64,000 bases of DNA from Cyanobacteria bacterium FACHB-471 (GTDB lineage Bacteria > Cyanobacteriota > Cyanobacteriia > Elainellales > Elainellaceae), in NCBI GenBank assembly GCA_014695345.1, contig JACJOC010000044.1, forward strand, positions 1 to 64,000, in the 5' to 3' direction. Both the position numbers and the translations under genes were made by a program. The notes beneath the pieces are model-generated. The model did not search any database and was not told where the DNA came from. It saw only the letters and a list, made by a program, of their open reading frames with translations. How positions within the stretch are numbered: the first letter of the stretch is position 1; the number at the start of each line of letters is the position of its first letter. Shown here in pieces: positions 36,353 through 45,538 of this stretch.

Positions 36353-38752
36353 ATGGCTACAGGGACTGCGGAAGAAGGTGTGATTTTGATCGTGGATGAT
36401 ACCCCCACGAATCTAGATGTGCTGCTCGATTTACTAGAGGCTGCTGGGTTCAAAGTGGTGGTGGCTGAAGATGGGGAAAGAGCGATCGCCCTGGCAGAAT
36501 ACGCCCCACCTGATTTGATTTTGCTAGACATCCTTATGCCCGGTATAGACGGGTTTGAAACCTGCCGTCGGCTCAAAAGCAAGCCAGCTACCCAGGAAAT
36601 TCCAATTATTTTTCTGACCGCGGTTAGCGATAACGACGACAAGGTCAAAGGCTTAAATCTTGGAGCAGTTGATTACATCACTAAACCGCTCAACCACGAA
36701 GAGGTTCTAGCGCGAGTCAACACTCACGTTCGACTGCAAAATTTAGCCAAGCGGCTAACAGAACAGAATGAGCGGCTAGAAAAGGAAATCCAACAGCGTC
36801 AGCAGCTAGAAGCAGAACGCGAGCAAGCATTTAAAGCACTACAGCGTAGTGAAGCTCGATTTAGACATTTAATCGAGTCCAACGTGATTGGGGTGATTTT
36901 TAGCATGGCTGATGGCAGGATTACAGATGCCAATGACGCCTTCCTCCAAATCATTGGATACAGTCGCGCTGACCTACAGGCTGGAAAGATCAATTGGCAG
37001 ACCCTTACGCCTCCAGAATATGATTATCTCAATCAGGCAGCAATAGCAGAACTAGCCAGTTCTGGAGCGTTTAGTGCTTTTGAGAAAGAATATTTCCGCA
37101 AGGATGGACACCGCATTCCTGTGATGATCGGCGGGGCTTTGCTGGATGAATCTGAAGAGGCGATCGTTAGCTTTGTGCTTGATTTGACACAGTACAAGCA
37201 AGCAGAAGACAAGATCCGGGAACAGGCAGCTCTACTCAACATCACAACAGATGCCATCCTGGTACGAGACTTAAACAACAAAATTAAGTATTGGAATAAG
37301 GGAGCAGAGCAAGTCTACGAATGGAAGGCTGAAGAGGTCATCAACCAGGACGCAAATCGGCTCTTGTATCGGTTAGACTCGCTTGACCAACTTGAAACGG
37401 CTCAAAGAGGCTTAATGGAGTGCGGTACCTGGCAAGGCGAATTGCATCAGGTGAATAAACAGGGCAAAGAAATCATCGTCGCTAGCCGTTGGACATTAAT
37501 GCGCGATGCCCAGGGGCAACCCAAATCTGTTTTGACGGTTAATACAGACATCACTGAGAAGAAACAGCTCGAGAGCCAATTCTTGCGAACGCAACGGCTC
37601 GAAAGCTTGGGCACTCTTGCAGGTGGTATTGCTCATGATCTCAACAACATTCTGACTCCCATTTTAAGTACGGCACAGCTGTTGCAGTTGAAGTTTCCCA
37701 ATGCCGACGAGCAAAGTAAGCATTTGCTTAAAATCGTTGAAACCAACACCAAACGTGGGGCAGCTCTGGTCAAGCAAGTGCTTCAGTTTGCTCGCGGTGT
37801 CGAGGGCAAACGGACGATTGTGCAGGTCAAGCACCTAGTCCACGAGATTGAGCAGATTGCTGAAAAGACATTTCCTAAATCTATTGAGTTGTCGACTAAT
37901 GTGGAGCCAGAGCTTTGGTTAGTGTCTGGAGACGCGACCCACCTACATCAGGTGCTGATGAATCTAGTCGTCAATGCGCGTGATGCGATGCCTCACGGCG
38001 GCACACTCACCATTTCTGCTAAAAACCTGTTTATAGATGAACACTACGCCCGCATGAATCTTGACGCATCCGTTGGTTCTTATATTGGGCTGAGCGTCAA
38101 AGATACCGGAACCGGGATGTCAACCGAAATCGTAGATAGAATTTTTGAACCGTTTTTCACCACGAAAGAGATTGGGAAAGGGACAGGGTTAGGACTTTCT
38201 ACGGTAAGAGGTATTGTCAAGAGTCACAGAGGATTTATCGAGGTATTGAGCAAAGTGGGCGAAGGAACTGAATTTAGAGTGTTTTTACCAGCCGTCGAAG
38301 CCTCCGTTTCTCCCCGAGTAGAGCCTGCTGCCTCATCCAACGGGAATGCAGAATGGATTCTCGTGGTGGACGATGAAACGGCAGTTTTAGAAACAATCAA
38401 AGTTTCGCTAGAAGCCTACAACTATCATGTGTTGACAGCCAATGATGGGATTGAAGCAATTGCACTTTGCGCTCAATACAAACACAGAATTGCTGTTGCG
38501 CTGGTCGATATGATGATGCCCTCTATGGATGGCATCACAACCATTCAAACTCTCCTAAAAATTGATCCGCAGATCAAGGCGATCGCCATCAGTGGATTTG
38601 TGTCTAACGGTAAGTTGAGAGAGGCTAGCGGAATCAAAGGTTTTGTTGTGAAGCCCTACACCATTCAAGAGCTGCTGCAAACGTTGCAGGCTGTATTAGA
38701 ACAGCCCGTTCAACCAGGATTTCAGCCCAATATCAATATCAATTCCCTCTAA
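36353..38752 (+). CDS. Hybrid histidine kinase REC-PAS-PAS-HK-REC
   Basis: The 799 residues contain an N-terminal receiver (VILIVDDTPTNLDVLLD, phospho-acceptor in LILLDILMPGIDG near 59), a coiled coil and two PAS domains (about 165-285 and 290-405, each ending in a DLTQYKQ or DITEKKQ type PAC end). A HisKA domain follows with H-box LAGGIAHDLNNILTP (His near 427), then HATPase (LMNLVVNARDAMPHGG, DTGTGMS, GTGLGLSTVRGI) and a C-terminal receiver (WILVVDDETAVLET, VALVDMMMPSMDG). It is coupled to the giant kinase gene (9-bp gap), so the two very probably form one phosphorelay. No transmembrane segments; cytoplasmic. Confidence 0.92.
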   Translation: MATGTAEEGVILIVDDTPTNLDVLLDLLEAAGFKVVVAEDGERAIALAEYAPPDLILLDILMPGIDGFETCRRLKSKPATQEIPIIFLTAVSDNDDKVKGLNLGAVDYITKPLNHEEVLARVNTHVRLQNLAKRLTEQNERLEKEIQQRQQLEAEREQAFKALQRSEARFRHLIESNVIGVIFSMADGRITDANDAFLQIIGYSRADLQAGKINWQTLTPPEYDYLNQAAIAELASSGAFSAFEKEYFRKDGHRIPVMIGGALLDESEEAIVSFVLDLTQYKQAEDKIREQAALLNITTDAILVRDLNNKIKYWNKGAEQVYEWKAEEVINQDANRLLYRLDSLDQLETAQRGLMECGTWQGELHQVNKQGKEIIVASRWTLMRDAQGQPKSVLTVNTDITEKKQLESQFLRTQRLESLGTLAGGIAHDLNNILTPILSTAQLLQLKFPNADEQSKHLLKIVETNTKRGAALVKQVLQFARGVEGKRTIVQVKHLVHEIEQIAEKTFPKSIELSTNVEPELWLVSGDATHLHQVLMNLVVNARDAMPHGGTLTISAKNLFIDEHYARMNLDASVGSYIGLSVKDTGTGMSTEIVDRIFEPFFTTKEIGKGTGLGLSTVRGIVKSHRGFIEVLSKVGEGTEFRVFLPAVEASVSPRVEPAASSNGNAEWILVVDDETAVLETIKVSLEAYNYHVLTANDGIEAIALCAQYKHRIAVALVDMMMPSMDGITTIQTLLKIDPQIKAIAISGFVSNGKLREASGIKGFVVKPYTIQELLQTLQAVLEQPVQPGFQPNININSL

Positions 38753-38754
38753 GG

Positions 38755-40308
38755 CTATTTCTCAACGATTTCCCAAAGGTGCGTAACCTCAGCTTTAGCG
38801 TAGATAGACATCAGTTCAAATCCTTGTTGGGTCTGGAGCGTTTCACGAAATCTGTAAGACGCATCAAACAAGAAGCGCTCTCCCGGATAGGCAGGAATTC
38901 GAGGAATCTCAGGTGGGAAAACCAGCAACATGGGAGTATCTGGCTGTAAATAGCGGCTGGTAGCAAGCAGCGCAATGGGGTCAGCATCACTAATGAGCAA
39001 AGGTCGATTGGATCCATTTAGAATGTCGGCGACTGGTAGATAATGTCCGCTGCGATCGCGGCTTTTTGTCCACCAAACGTCTGCCTGCGCACTAAGGGAA
39101 TTACCAATCACACCCAATGTAATAAGGATTGCCAAAAATGCTTTTGCAATTCTGCGTTGGCGCACCTTCTCACCATTCAGTTGGGTTGCAATTAGATAGG
39201 AAACGGCAAGCTGAACTCCTAAACAGCATGGAGTTGCATATCGCATCAGAGTAGAGCGTCGACCTCCCAGAATGACGTCTGGCAAGAGCAAGGTGAGCGC
39301 AGTCACTCCAGTTAAGCTAAGCACAAATAGCCAAACTGACCTGGGTGTTTTGCGGCAAAGAAAGTAAAGGGAATAGATCGTCAAAACCACAAACAGGATA
39401 TTTAACGAACCTTGTTCATGGTCAAGAAAAATCCGGTTGAAATTGAGAAACCACTTGTCTATCAGTGATGAAAAAGTCAAGCCCCTGCGGGAACCTGCTG
39501 TGATGTCGTGAATTTTGAAAAACCCTGAAATGACGACAATTAACCAGGGTGTAAAAGACAAAATTCCAGCCCCCGAAGCGAGCAGGTAAGGCTTAAATGC
39601 TTTATCACGCAGATTTTTGCTTAGCAGAACATAAATGCCGTGGCTCACGCTCACCAACACCGCTAAGAGGTGAGCATAAAGCCCCAATGCAATGGTGATT
39701 GCGTAAAGCCCCCAGTTCACAGCTTTCCCCAGCCGAATTGCTTTGAGCAGGGCTGCACTAGATAGCAGAATTGTGACGGTCCAGAGGCTATATTCTCTCG
39801 CTTCCTGAGAATACAGCACGTGGAAGGGGGAGATGGCAATGACTGCCATTGCGATTAATCCGACCTGGGCAGAACCAAACAGTTCCAGGCAAAGCCAGTA
39901 GGCGCAGGGAAGTGCCAAAACGCCAATTACCGCAGTCAGGCTTCTCATGGCAGCAACTGAACTACCAAACCAGCTTGCCCACAGCCGCGCCATCAGATAG
40001 TAGAGGGGTGGATGCTCGGCGTTTCCGGCGAGGGCGGTGAGGGTATCGCCCAGGTCTTTTTCGGGGCTGGGCTGCTGGAATTGCTGAAGCTGCTCAGCGG
40101 TAATGATTTCACCGTCAAATGCTTTTTGAACCAGTTCTGTCTCGGTGTGACCAAAGATTCGCAAAGAGGTGAGCGTTTCGTCATGCCAGTAGACTTTGCG
40201 GTCGAGGTTAACAAAGCGAAAAAAGATGCCGAGAACCAGCACAATCGCGATGAAGACGTGTAACCCGGTTAAATGTTTCCTCAAACGCCATATTGATTTG
40301 CTGTTCAT
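38755..40308 (-). CDS. Membrane glycosyltransferase, GT39/ArnT-like
   Basis: The ATG at 40308 (MNSKSIWRLRKHLTG) gives 517 residues with about ten transmembrane segments. The first periplasmic loop carries the GT-C signature Asp-Glu (KVYWHDETLTSLR) and a second motif NAEHPPLYYLMARLW; both are typical of dolichol- or undecaprenyl-phosphate-sugar-dependent transferases. A soluble C-terminal domain follows. Donor and acceptor are unknown; envelope polysaccharide or protein glycosylation is inferred. It is divergent from the next large membrane protein gene (140-bp spacer). Confidence 0.8.
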   Translation of the reverse strand: MNSKSIWRLRKHLTGLHVFIAIVLVLGIFFRFVNLDRKVYWHDETLTSLRIFGHTETELVQKAFDGEIITAEQLQQFQQPSPEKDLGDTLTALAGNAEHPPLYYLMARLWASWFGSSVAAMRSLTAVIGVLALPCAYWLCLELFGSAQVGLIAMAVIAISPFHVLYSQEAREYSLWTVTILLSSAALLKAIRLGKAVNWGLYAITIALGLYAHLLAVLVSVSHGIYVLLSKNLRDKAFKPYLLASGAGILSFTPWLIVVISGFFKIHDITAGSRRGLTFSSLIDKWFLNFNRIFLDHEQGSLNILFVVLTIYSLYFLCRKTPRSVWLFVLSLTGVTALTLLLPDVILGGRRSTLMRYATPCCLGVQLAVSYLIATQLNGEKVRQRRIAKAFLAILITLGVIGNSLSAQADVWWTKSRDRSGHYLPVADILNGSNRPLLISDADPIALLATSRYLQPDTPMLLVFPPEIPRIPAYPGERFLFDASYRFRETLQTQQGFELMSIYAKAEVTHLWEIVEK

Positions 40309-40448
40309 ACTCAAAGCGGTTTCTCAGCAGGTTCGATCTTTCACAGAAGCTTACAATATTTCAGGCTGATTCAGTTGCAGGGGTGGACGATGGTTCACCC
40401 TACAATCGGATGTGAGCAACCTGTACCTTCCTTATCGCTGCTATTCTA

Positions 40449-42176
40449 ATGGCTCGTCTACATCACTTGTTTATGTCTGAAACGGCTCATAAATCTGGGT
40501 CTCAGCTAAAGTTTTGGTTTGGCTTTAGTTTAGCTTTCGCGGCAATTTATGGCATTTTGGGGCTTCAGCAGGCGTTTGGCAGTGAGTATGTGGTGCAGGA
40601 TGATGCTCGTCAACATGTTTTTTGGATGCAGCGGTTCATGGATGCGGCGCTGTTTCCAGGAGACTTGATTGCTGACTATTTTCAGTCTGCTGTACCCGTT
40701 GGCTACACCAGTTTGTATCGGTTGGGAGCTTTGCTGGGCATTGACCCGATGATTTTTAATAAGCTGCTGCCGATCGCCCTCAGTCTAATCACGACGGGCT
40801 TTGTGTTTGGCATCAGTCTGCAGATTTTGCCGATTCCGGTGACGGGTTTTCTAACGACGCTGCTGCTGAATCAAAACGTGTGGATGAAGGACGATCTGTC
40901 CTCTGCGACCCCTAGAGCCTTTCTGTATCCGTTATTTGCAGCTTTTCTGTATTTTTTGCTGCGGCGATCGCTCCTCCCGATGCTGGGGGCGATCGCCCTT
41001 CAAGGATTGTTTTACCCGCAATGTGTCCTAATCTCAGCCGGAGTTCTCTGCCTCCAACCGCTTCAGTGGAACCAGGGGAAACCAGGCTTTTCTAAAGTTC
41101 GGTCAGACTATGGATTTTGTCTAGCAGGTCTGGCTGTAGCGGTACTGGTGCTATTGCCATTTGCGCTGCAATCGTCAGAATTTGGCCCGACTATTACACC
41201 TGCTGAGGCGCGAGAACTGGCTGACTTTGGTGAGAATGGGCGATCGCGCTTCTTCATCAAAGATCCGTTTGAGTTTTGGCTGGTGGCAGAGCGCAGCGGT
41301 ATTTTTCCGGCGCTGTGGGTGCCCCGATTGATGCTGAGCGGTTTACTATTGCCGCTCATCTGGCGCTTTCCCGATCGCTTTCCGCTGCTGCGGCAGGTGA
41401 CCAGTCAGGGGAAGCTACTGCCGCAGATCATTTTGGCATCAGTGGGTTTGTTTTTCATCGCGCATCTGTTGCTGTTTAAGCTTCAGCTACCCAGCCGCTA
41501 TACTCAGCACAGCTTTCGCTTTGTCATGGCAATTGCAGCGGCGATCGCTATTACGGCAATTCTGGATGCTCTATTTCAGTGGGCAAATCGACCAGGCGAT
41601 CGGGTTGCCTACAAAAAACTTCTAGCCGTGGGGCTTACTGCCCTACTGAGCGGCGGACTGATTTTTTACCCCAGCCTGGTCGAAGAATTTCCTCAGCCTA
41701 ACTACAAAGTCGGTGAAATTCCAGCCCTATATGAGTTTTTTCAGCAGCAGCCCAAAGATACGCTGATTGCTTCCTTGTCTAACGAAATTAACAACATTCC
41801 CTCCTTTGCTCAGCGATCAATTTTGGTCGGTCGGGAATATGCCATTCCCTATCAGCTTGGCTACTATCGCAAGTTTCGAGAGCGTGTTGTTGATTTAATT
41901 CGAGCGCAATACAGCTCCGATTTATCCGCTGTGAAGGCGTTTATTCAGCAATATGGAATTGACTTTTGGGTGCTGGAGCAAGATTCACTCACCGCCGAAT
42001 ATGTCGTAGACGAACGCTGGGTCAGGCAGCACGAAGAAGTTGCGGCAGAAGTAGTCACCACGATGCAGCAAGGCAACGTCCCTGCGCTGAGCCGCGCATT
42101 AGAACAGTGTTCTGCCTTCGAAGTTGAAAATTTGATCGTGTTACAAGCTGACTGCCTTTTAGGATTGTCAGACTGA
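40449..42176 (+). CDS. Polytopic membrane protein, glycosyltransferase-like
   Basis: The 575 residues have about ten transmembrane segments. An early loop EYVVQDDARQHVFWMQRFMD contains an Asp-Asp pair in the position of the GT-C catalytic Asp motif. The C-terminal soluble part (IDFWVLEQDSLTAEYV) ends near a Cys-containing tail. Similar proteins are annotated as hypothetical in cyanobacteria. Its divergent pairing with a GT39-like gene supports a role in surface glycan assembly, but this is inference. The start could also be the second Met (residue 9). Confidence 0.7.
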   Translation: MARLHHLFMSETAHKSGSQLKFWFGFSLAFAAIYGILGLQQAFGSEYVVQDDARQHVFWMQRFMDAALFPGDLIADYFQSAVPVGYTSLYRLGALLGIDPMIFNKLLPIALSLITTGFVFGISLQILPIPVTGFLTTLLLNQNVWMKDDLSSATPRAFLYPLFAAFLYFLLRRSLLPMLGAIALQGLFYPQCVLISAGVLCLQPLQWNQGKPGFSKVRSDYGFCLAGLAVAVLVLLPFALQSSEFGPTITPAEARELADFGENGRSRFFIKDPFEFWLVAERSGIFPALWVPRLMLSGLLLPLIWRFPDRFPLLRQVTSQGKLLPQIILASVGLFFIAHLLLFKLQLPSRYTQHSFRFVMAIAAAIAITAILDALFQWANRPGDRVAYKKLLAVGLTALLSGGLIFYPSLVEEFPQPNYKVGEIPALYEFFQQQPKDTLIASLSNEINNIPSFAQRSILVGREYAIPYQLGYYRKFRERVVDLIRAQYSSDLSAVKAFIQQYGIDFWVLEQDSLTAEYVVDERWVRQHEEVAAEVVTTMQQGNVPALSRALEQCSAFEVENLIVLQADCLLGLSD

Positions 42177-42180
42177 ACTC

Positions 42181-42270
42181 ACAGCCGTTTCCCCTTGGAT
42201 AAACCACAAATCCCTGTAGGGGTCGTTCGCGAACGACCCCTACGCTATGGACCCATCGGAACATGGCTGT
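42181..42270. repeat. Type B inverted-repeat element, copy 1
   Basis: The ends are ACAGCCGTTTCC (42181) and GGAACATGGCTGT (to 42270). The core GTAGGGGTCGTTCGCGAAC runs into GACCCCTACGC. An inner arm (ATAAACCACAAAT / CTATGGACCCAT) pairs imperfectly, so the whole element can fold into one long hairpin. The second copy is at 55940-56036. It lies between a membrane protein gene and the IMPase gene, which converge. Confidence 0.75.
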
Positions 42271-42286
42271 AATATTGCTTCTATAC

Positions 42287-43108
42287 CTAGCTATATTCCG
42301 CCAAAGGTTTTGTCTGCAGAAGTTCCTGGCTCAGTGCCTGATGAATTTGCCCATTGGTTGCCAGAATTCGTCCCGAATTAATCACAAAAGGGCTTTCATC
42401 ATAAGCAGTCACCTGACCGCCCGCCTCTTCTACCAAGATGACTCCAGCAGCCATATCCCAGGGTGATAGTCCCCGTTCCCAGTAGCCATCTAATCGCCCA
42501 CAGGCAATATATGCTAGGTCAATGGAGGCAGACCCACCGCGCCGTACTCCCTGAGTTAGATGGGTCAGGCGGCAGAACTCAGCATAGTTATTGTCAGGGG
42601 TTTCGCGGCGATCGTAAGCAAAGCCTGTCACCAGTAGGCTTTTACCTAACTCTGCAGTTTTTGAAACATAGATGGGGCGGCGGTTGCGGGTTGCTCCCAG
42701 TCCTTTTGCAGCCCGAAACAAATCCTCGTGAAATGGATCAAAAATTGCGCCAACTTGTGGAACTCCATCAATCAGCAAACCGACCGAAACGGAGCAAAAG
42801 GGATATTGGTGGGCATAGTTGGTGGTGCCATCCAGCGGGTCGATCGCCCACAGGTACTCACTTGTCGCTTCTCCCAGTTGCCCTGACTCTTCCGCCAGGA
42901 TGGGATGGTCGGGCAGATGCCGCTGCAACACTTCCAAAACGGCTACCTCTGACGCTTTGTCTGCCTCAGTCACCAGATCTCCGGGTCGTCCTTTTTCCTG
43001 AATTTCCTCCAGTTTCCCCCAGTAAGATTGCAAGACTGCTCCTCCTGCAAGGGCCGCTTCGGTTGCAATGTCGAGCAGGGTTTGGAGTTGGGTGGAGGAG
43101 TGGGGCAT
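42287..43108 (-). CDS. Inositol monophosphatase family protein
   Basis: The ATG at 43108 (MPHSSTQLQTLLDIATEAAL) gives 273 residues; the longer frame is low-complexity. All metal-binding motifs are present: ILAEESGQ, WAIDPLDGTTNYAHQYPF and the C-terminal LSPWDMAAGVILVEEAGG. It dephosphorylates inositol-phosphate-like substrates; cyanobacterial members can also act on fructose-1,6-bisphosphate, PAP or histidinol phosphate, so the substrate is not fixed. Mg2+-dependent, cytosolic. Its start lies 37 bp after the end of the nuclease gene on the same strand. Confidence 0.88.
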   Translation of the reverse strand: MPHSSTQLQTLLDIATEAALAGGAVLQSYWGKLEEIQEKGRPGDLVTEADKASEVAVLEVLQRHLPDHPILAEESGQLGEATSEYLWAIDPLDGTTNYAHQYPFCSVSVGLLIDGVPQVGAIFDPFHEDLFRAAKGLGATRNRRPIYVSKTAELGKSLLVTGFAYDRRETPDNNYAEFCRLTHLTQGVRRGGSASIDLAYIACGRLDGYWERGLSPWDMAAGVILVEEAGGQVTAYDESPFVINSGRILATNGQIHQALSQELLQTKPLAEYS

Positions 43109-43145
43109 GGGATTGGGGGTTAGAGGTTGGGGAGGAGGGAAGATA

Positions 43146-43685
43146 TTAACTGGGGCAGGAGATGGTTTCGTCCGGCGATCGCTGTTGTCGAAATTCACAG
43201 GGTAATTGTCGCATTGGCTGCTGCGGATTCCAAATGCCAACACCTAAGAGTCGCGCTTTTTCTTGGGCACGAGTGAGGCGATCGCCATATTTGGGGTGGG
43301 GCGGCCCAACTGCTAGCGCCAAACCGTCCTCAACTAGCTGCTGGTTGACGAGCACATCATTCAGCCAGACATAGCCCCAAATTCGGTCATAACTGTCTCG
43401 CGTTGCTACATCTGCCTCTAGCAAAACCGTCTGTCCCTCTACCAGTTCTGCCAATCGTTCTCTCGCCTCAGTTCCCCAAGGTTCCTGCTCTGGATGAGGC
43501 GCATCAATTCCCATCAGTCGAACTTCCTGATTGAGAACTGTTTGTCCAGTCGGGTCTAAAACCTCAATAGTTTGTCCACTAACGGCTCGCGACACCTGCA
43601 CCGCTGTGCCTTGAGGCTTAACAGACGATTGGCAGCCGATGAGCAACAGACAGCAAAGAAGCAGGAGAAATTCCCTAATCTTCAT
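43146..43685 (-). CDS. Secreted thermonuclease-family lipoprotein
   Basis: The ATG at 43685 overlaps the last 11 bp of the ferredoxin gene and gives 179 residues. An N-terminal lipobox (LLLIGC) predicts an envelope-bound product. The SNase fold is shown by VRLMGIDAPHPEQEPWGTEA (Arg and Asp of the active site), DSYDRIWGYVWLNDVLVN (second Arg) and LVEDGLALAV. It should cut DNA or RNA outside the cytoplasm with Ca2+. The overlap with the ferredoxin gene implies translational coupling, an unexpected pairing with no obvious functional link. Confidence 0.82.
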   Translation of the reverse strand: MKIREFLLLLCCLLLIGCQSSVKPQGTAVQVSRAVSGQTIEVLDPTGQTVLNQEVRLMGIDAPHPEQEPWGTEARERLAELVEGQTVLLEADVATRDSYDRIWGYVWLNDVLVNQQLVEDGLALAVGPPHPKYGDRLTRAQEKARLLGVGIWNPQQPMRQLPCEFRQQRSPDETISCPS

Positions 43686-44043
43686 CCAACGGTAAACCTG
43701 CTCGAACCCGTCCTTTGCCAAAATAGCGACCAAACTGAAGCTCATACACCTCGTCTTCATTTTGAGTCTCTACCTCCAGATCCGAGCGAGGATAGCTGAC
43801 ACATAACAGCGCATAGCCAGAATCCTTTAGCTTGGGAGAAAGCCCCATTGCTTCAGGCTGGTGAATTTCACCAGAGAGTACTCGCACCGCACAGGCTGTG
43901 CAAGCTCCATTGCGGCACGAAAAAGGCAATTGCACGCCCTGCTCCTCAGCAGTTTGCAAAATATAGCGATCTTCAGGAACCTGTACCGTGTGATAGGTTT
44001 CTGTCTGGCTATTGTGAATCCGGACAGTGTAAGAGCGAATCAT
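43675..44043 (-). CDS. Plant-type [2Fe-2S] ferredoxin
   Basis: The ATG at 44043 (MIRSYTVRIHNSQTETYHTV) gives 122 residues. Cluster ligands are in FSCRNGACTACAVRVLSG (C-x4-C-x2-C) with the fourth Cys in YALLCVSYPRSD. The C-terminal extension of about 25 residues (QFGRYFGKGRVRAGLPLDED) is longer than in PetF and marks the cyanobacterial ferredoxin subgroup often found beside chlororespiratory or unknown partners. It carries single electrons at low potential; the partner is unknown. The downstream nuclease gene overlaps its end. Confidence 0.88.
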   Translation of the reverse strand: MIRSYTVRIHNSQTETYHTVQVPEDRYILQTAEEQGVQLPFSCRNGACTACAVRVLSGEIHQPEAMGLSPKLKDSGYALLCVSYPRSDLEVETQNEDEVYELQFGRYFGKGRVRAGLPLDED

Positions 44044-44157
44044 GGATCTCGATAACCAGAAAAACACACAACCTCTGTATGATAAAGCGCTCTGCGCCCA
44101 ACAAAGCATCACTTTAAGAGCTACCGTTCACGCACGAGGTCTAATATAAGACTGGGT

Positions 44158-44547
44158 TTGCTATTTTTAATAAAGCTTAAAGTCGTAAAATCAGACGTTT
44201 TGGATCAGCTATTGAACGACCCAACCGATCAACCCGCTCAAGCCAAGCGTCGCTGTGTCTTGGTTTGCCAGCACCGCTCTTGCCTGCGAAGTGGCTCGGC
44301 TGATGTGTTGGCTGCCTTTCAAGCTGCTGCAACTCCTGGCGTATTTGTCAGCGCTAGCGATTGCATGGGGCAGTGCGGTTCTGGTCCAACGGTGAAGGTT
44401 GCTCCTGACAACACCTGGTATTGCCGGGTTAAGCCCACTGATGTACCTGTGATCATTGAGCAGCACTTGCAGTCGGACAAACCTGTAGAAGCATTGCTGC
44501 ATCCCCGGTTTCATCCTCGGATGGATGCTTTCTCATCCCAAGACTAA
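44158..44547 (+). CDS. Thioredoxin-like (2Fe-2S) ferredoxin domain protein
   Basis: The 129 codons from TTG 44158; no ATG is available in the first part, so the true start is uncertain. Cys residues RRCVLVCQHRSCLRSGS and ASDCMGQCGSGPTVKV match the thioredoxin-fold [2Fe-2S] ferredoxins (NuoE-like, COG3411). Such proteins act as electron carriers or in Fe-S assembly in cyanobacteria. It is divergent from the plant-type ferredoxin gene (114 bp between starts) and converges on the DUF2973 gene across a terminator. Confidence 0.78.
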   Translation: MLFLIKLKVVKSDVLDQLLNDPTDQPAQAKRRCVLVCQHRSCLRSGSADVLAAFQAAATPGVFVSASDCMGQCGSGPTVKVAPDNTWYCRVKPTDVPVIIEQHLQSDKPVEALLHPRFHPRMDAFSSQD

Positions 44548-44549
44548 AA

Positions 44550-44576
44550 AAGCAGGGGCGGAATGCACCCCTGCTT
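44550..44576. terminator. Bidirectional terminator
   Basis: AAGCAGGGG (44550-44558), loop CGGAATGCA, CCCCTGCTT (44568-44576). An A-run precedes (CTAAAAA) and CAAATTTAAT follows. It lies between convergent genes ending at 44547 and 44599, so it should stop transcription from both. Confidence 0.75.
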
Positions 44577-44598
44577 CAAATTTAATAAAACTTATATT

Positions 44599-44931
44599 CT
44601 AAACTTCGCCGTGTGCCTCATCGTTCTTGCTGGGTGACGAGTTGTAGAGTGCATCAAGCTGCTCACGCGCATCTTCAACTGTGAAGGAGCGCATCACTAA
44701 GAATGGCTCATTCACAATGTTTCCAGCCTCATCCAACAGTTCTGGGTGGGGCACAGAACGCACTCGCCCATATCCTACTTGAGGCTGACCCGTTGAGTTG
44801 GGTGAAAATCGACCTTGCGGAGCATAAGAACGCTGAGACTCAATGCCAAGAGTCATTAAATTGCGAATCAAATTGCCAACCGCTAGAAACGCCAAAACTG
44901 TAAAGGCAAGAATGTAAATTAGATGTAACAT
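44599..44931 (-). CDS. DUF2973 domain protein, single membrane span
   Basis: The 110 residues begin with a membrane helix (LIYILAFTVLAFLAVGNLIRN). A cytosolic tail follows (RSVPHPELLDEAGNIVNEPF, VMRSFTVEDAREQLDALYNS), the DUF2973 pattern limited to cyanobacteria. Function unknown. Its usual neighbour DUF2605 lies 199 bp upstream on the same strand, suggesting a shared pathway. Confidence 0.82.
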   Translation of the reverse strand: MLHLIYILAFTVLAFLAVGNLIRNLMTLGIESQRSYAPQGRFSPNSTGQPQVGYGRVRSVPHPELLDEAGNIVNEPFLVMRSFTVEDAREQLDALYNSSPSKNDEAHGEV

Positions 44932-45130
44932 AACCGCTCTCCTTTAGACCGACTGCTCACCGGAACAAAATACTCTTACTAAAACGCGCTCTTGGTAGTT
45001 ACAGAACCTGAAGCCATGCAGACGACTAAATCGACTGCAACAAAAGTACCTATCTAACTTGTAGGGTATTCAGCTAATCTAAGCATCCATATTTTCTCAG
45101 ATTTTTTGCCTCAACCATAGGCTTAGGAAC

Positions 45131-45472
45131 CTAATCAACCGGATTTTCTAAGCGAAATTGAATGGCAACCTGCCAGCACTCCGTAACCAACTGATGCCAA
45201 GGCATTAATACCGAAGTTTCTACCCCAACCTGGTTGTCGGTTGCTTTCATCAACATTTGAGCAGTGCTAACCTGCTGCTGGGCTTGTTTGACTCGCTCTA
45301 ACAGGTCTGCCTGCTTCTCGTCACCCAAAAAGTTGATGGTTTGGGATTCGAGTAAAGTGCGCGATCGCCCAAACCAATACTGAAAATCTTCCAGCAGAGG
45401 CTCCAACAAAGTCTTGAGCAATTCAGGCTCAGGCACATTGAAATTAGAAGAGTTAAACATTGATTCAGACAT
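45131..45472 (-). CDS. DUF2605 domain protein
   Basis: This 113-residue, mostly helical, soluble acidic protein contains ELLKTLLEPLLEDFQYWFGR, which matches DUF2605, found in cyanobacteria and linked to DUF2973. No catalytic residues can be named. It is divergent from thrS across a 307-bp spacer that contains G-rich repeats. Confidence 0.82.
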   Translation of the reverse strand: MSESMFNSSNFNVPEPELLKTLLEPLLEDFQYWFGRSRTLLESQTINFLGDEKQADLLERVKQAQQQVSTAQMLMKATDNQVGVETSVLMPWHQLVTECWQVAIQFRLENPVD

Positions 45473-45538
45473 AAAATTCTAGCTTAACTAAAATCTTAAC
45501 TTAATTTACGTTTCGTAACAATTATTAGAAGGGAATTA

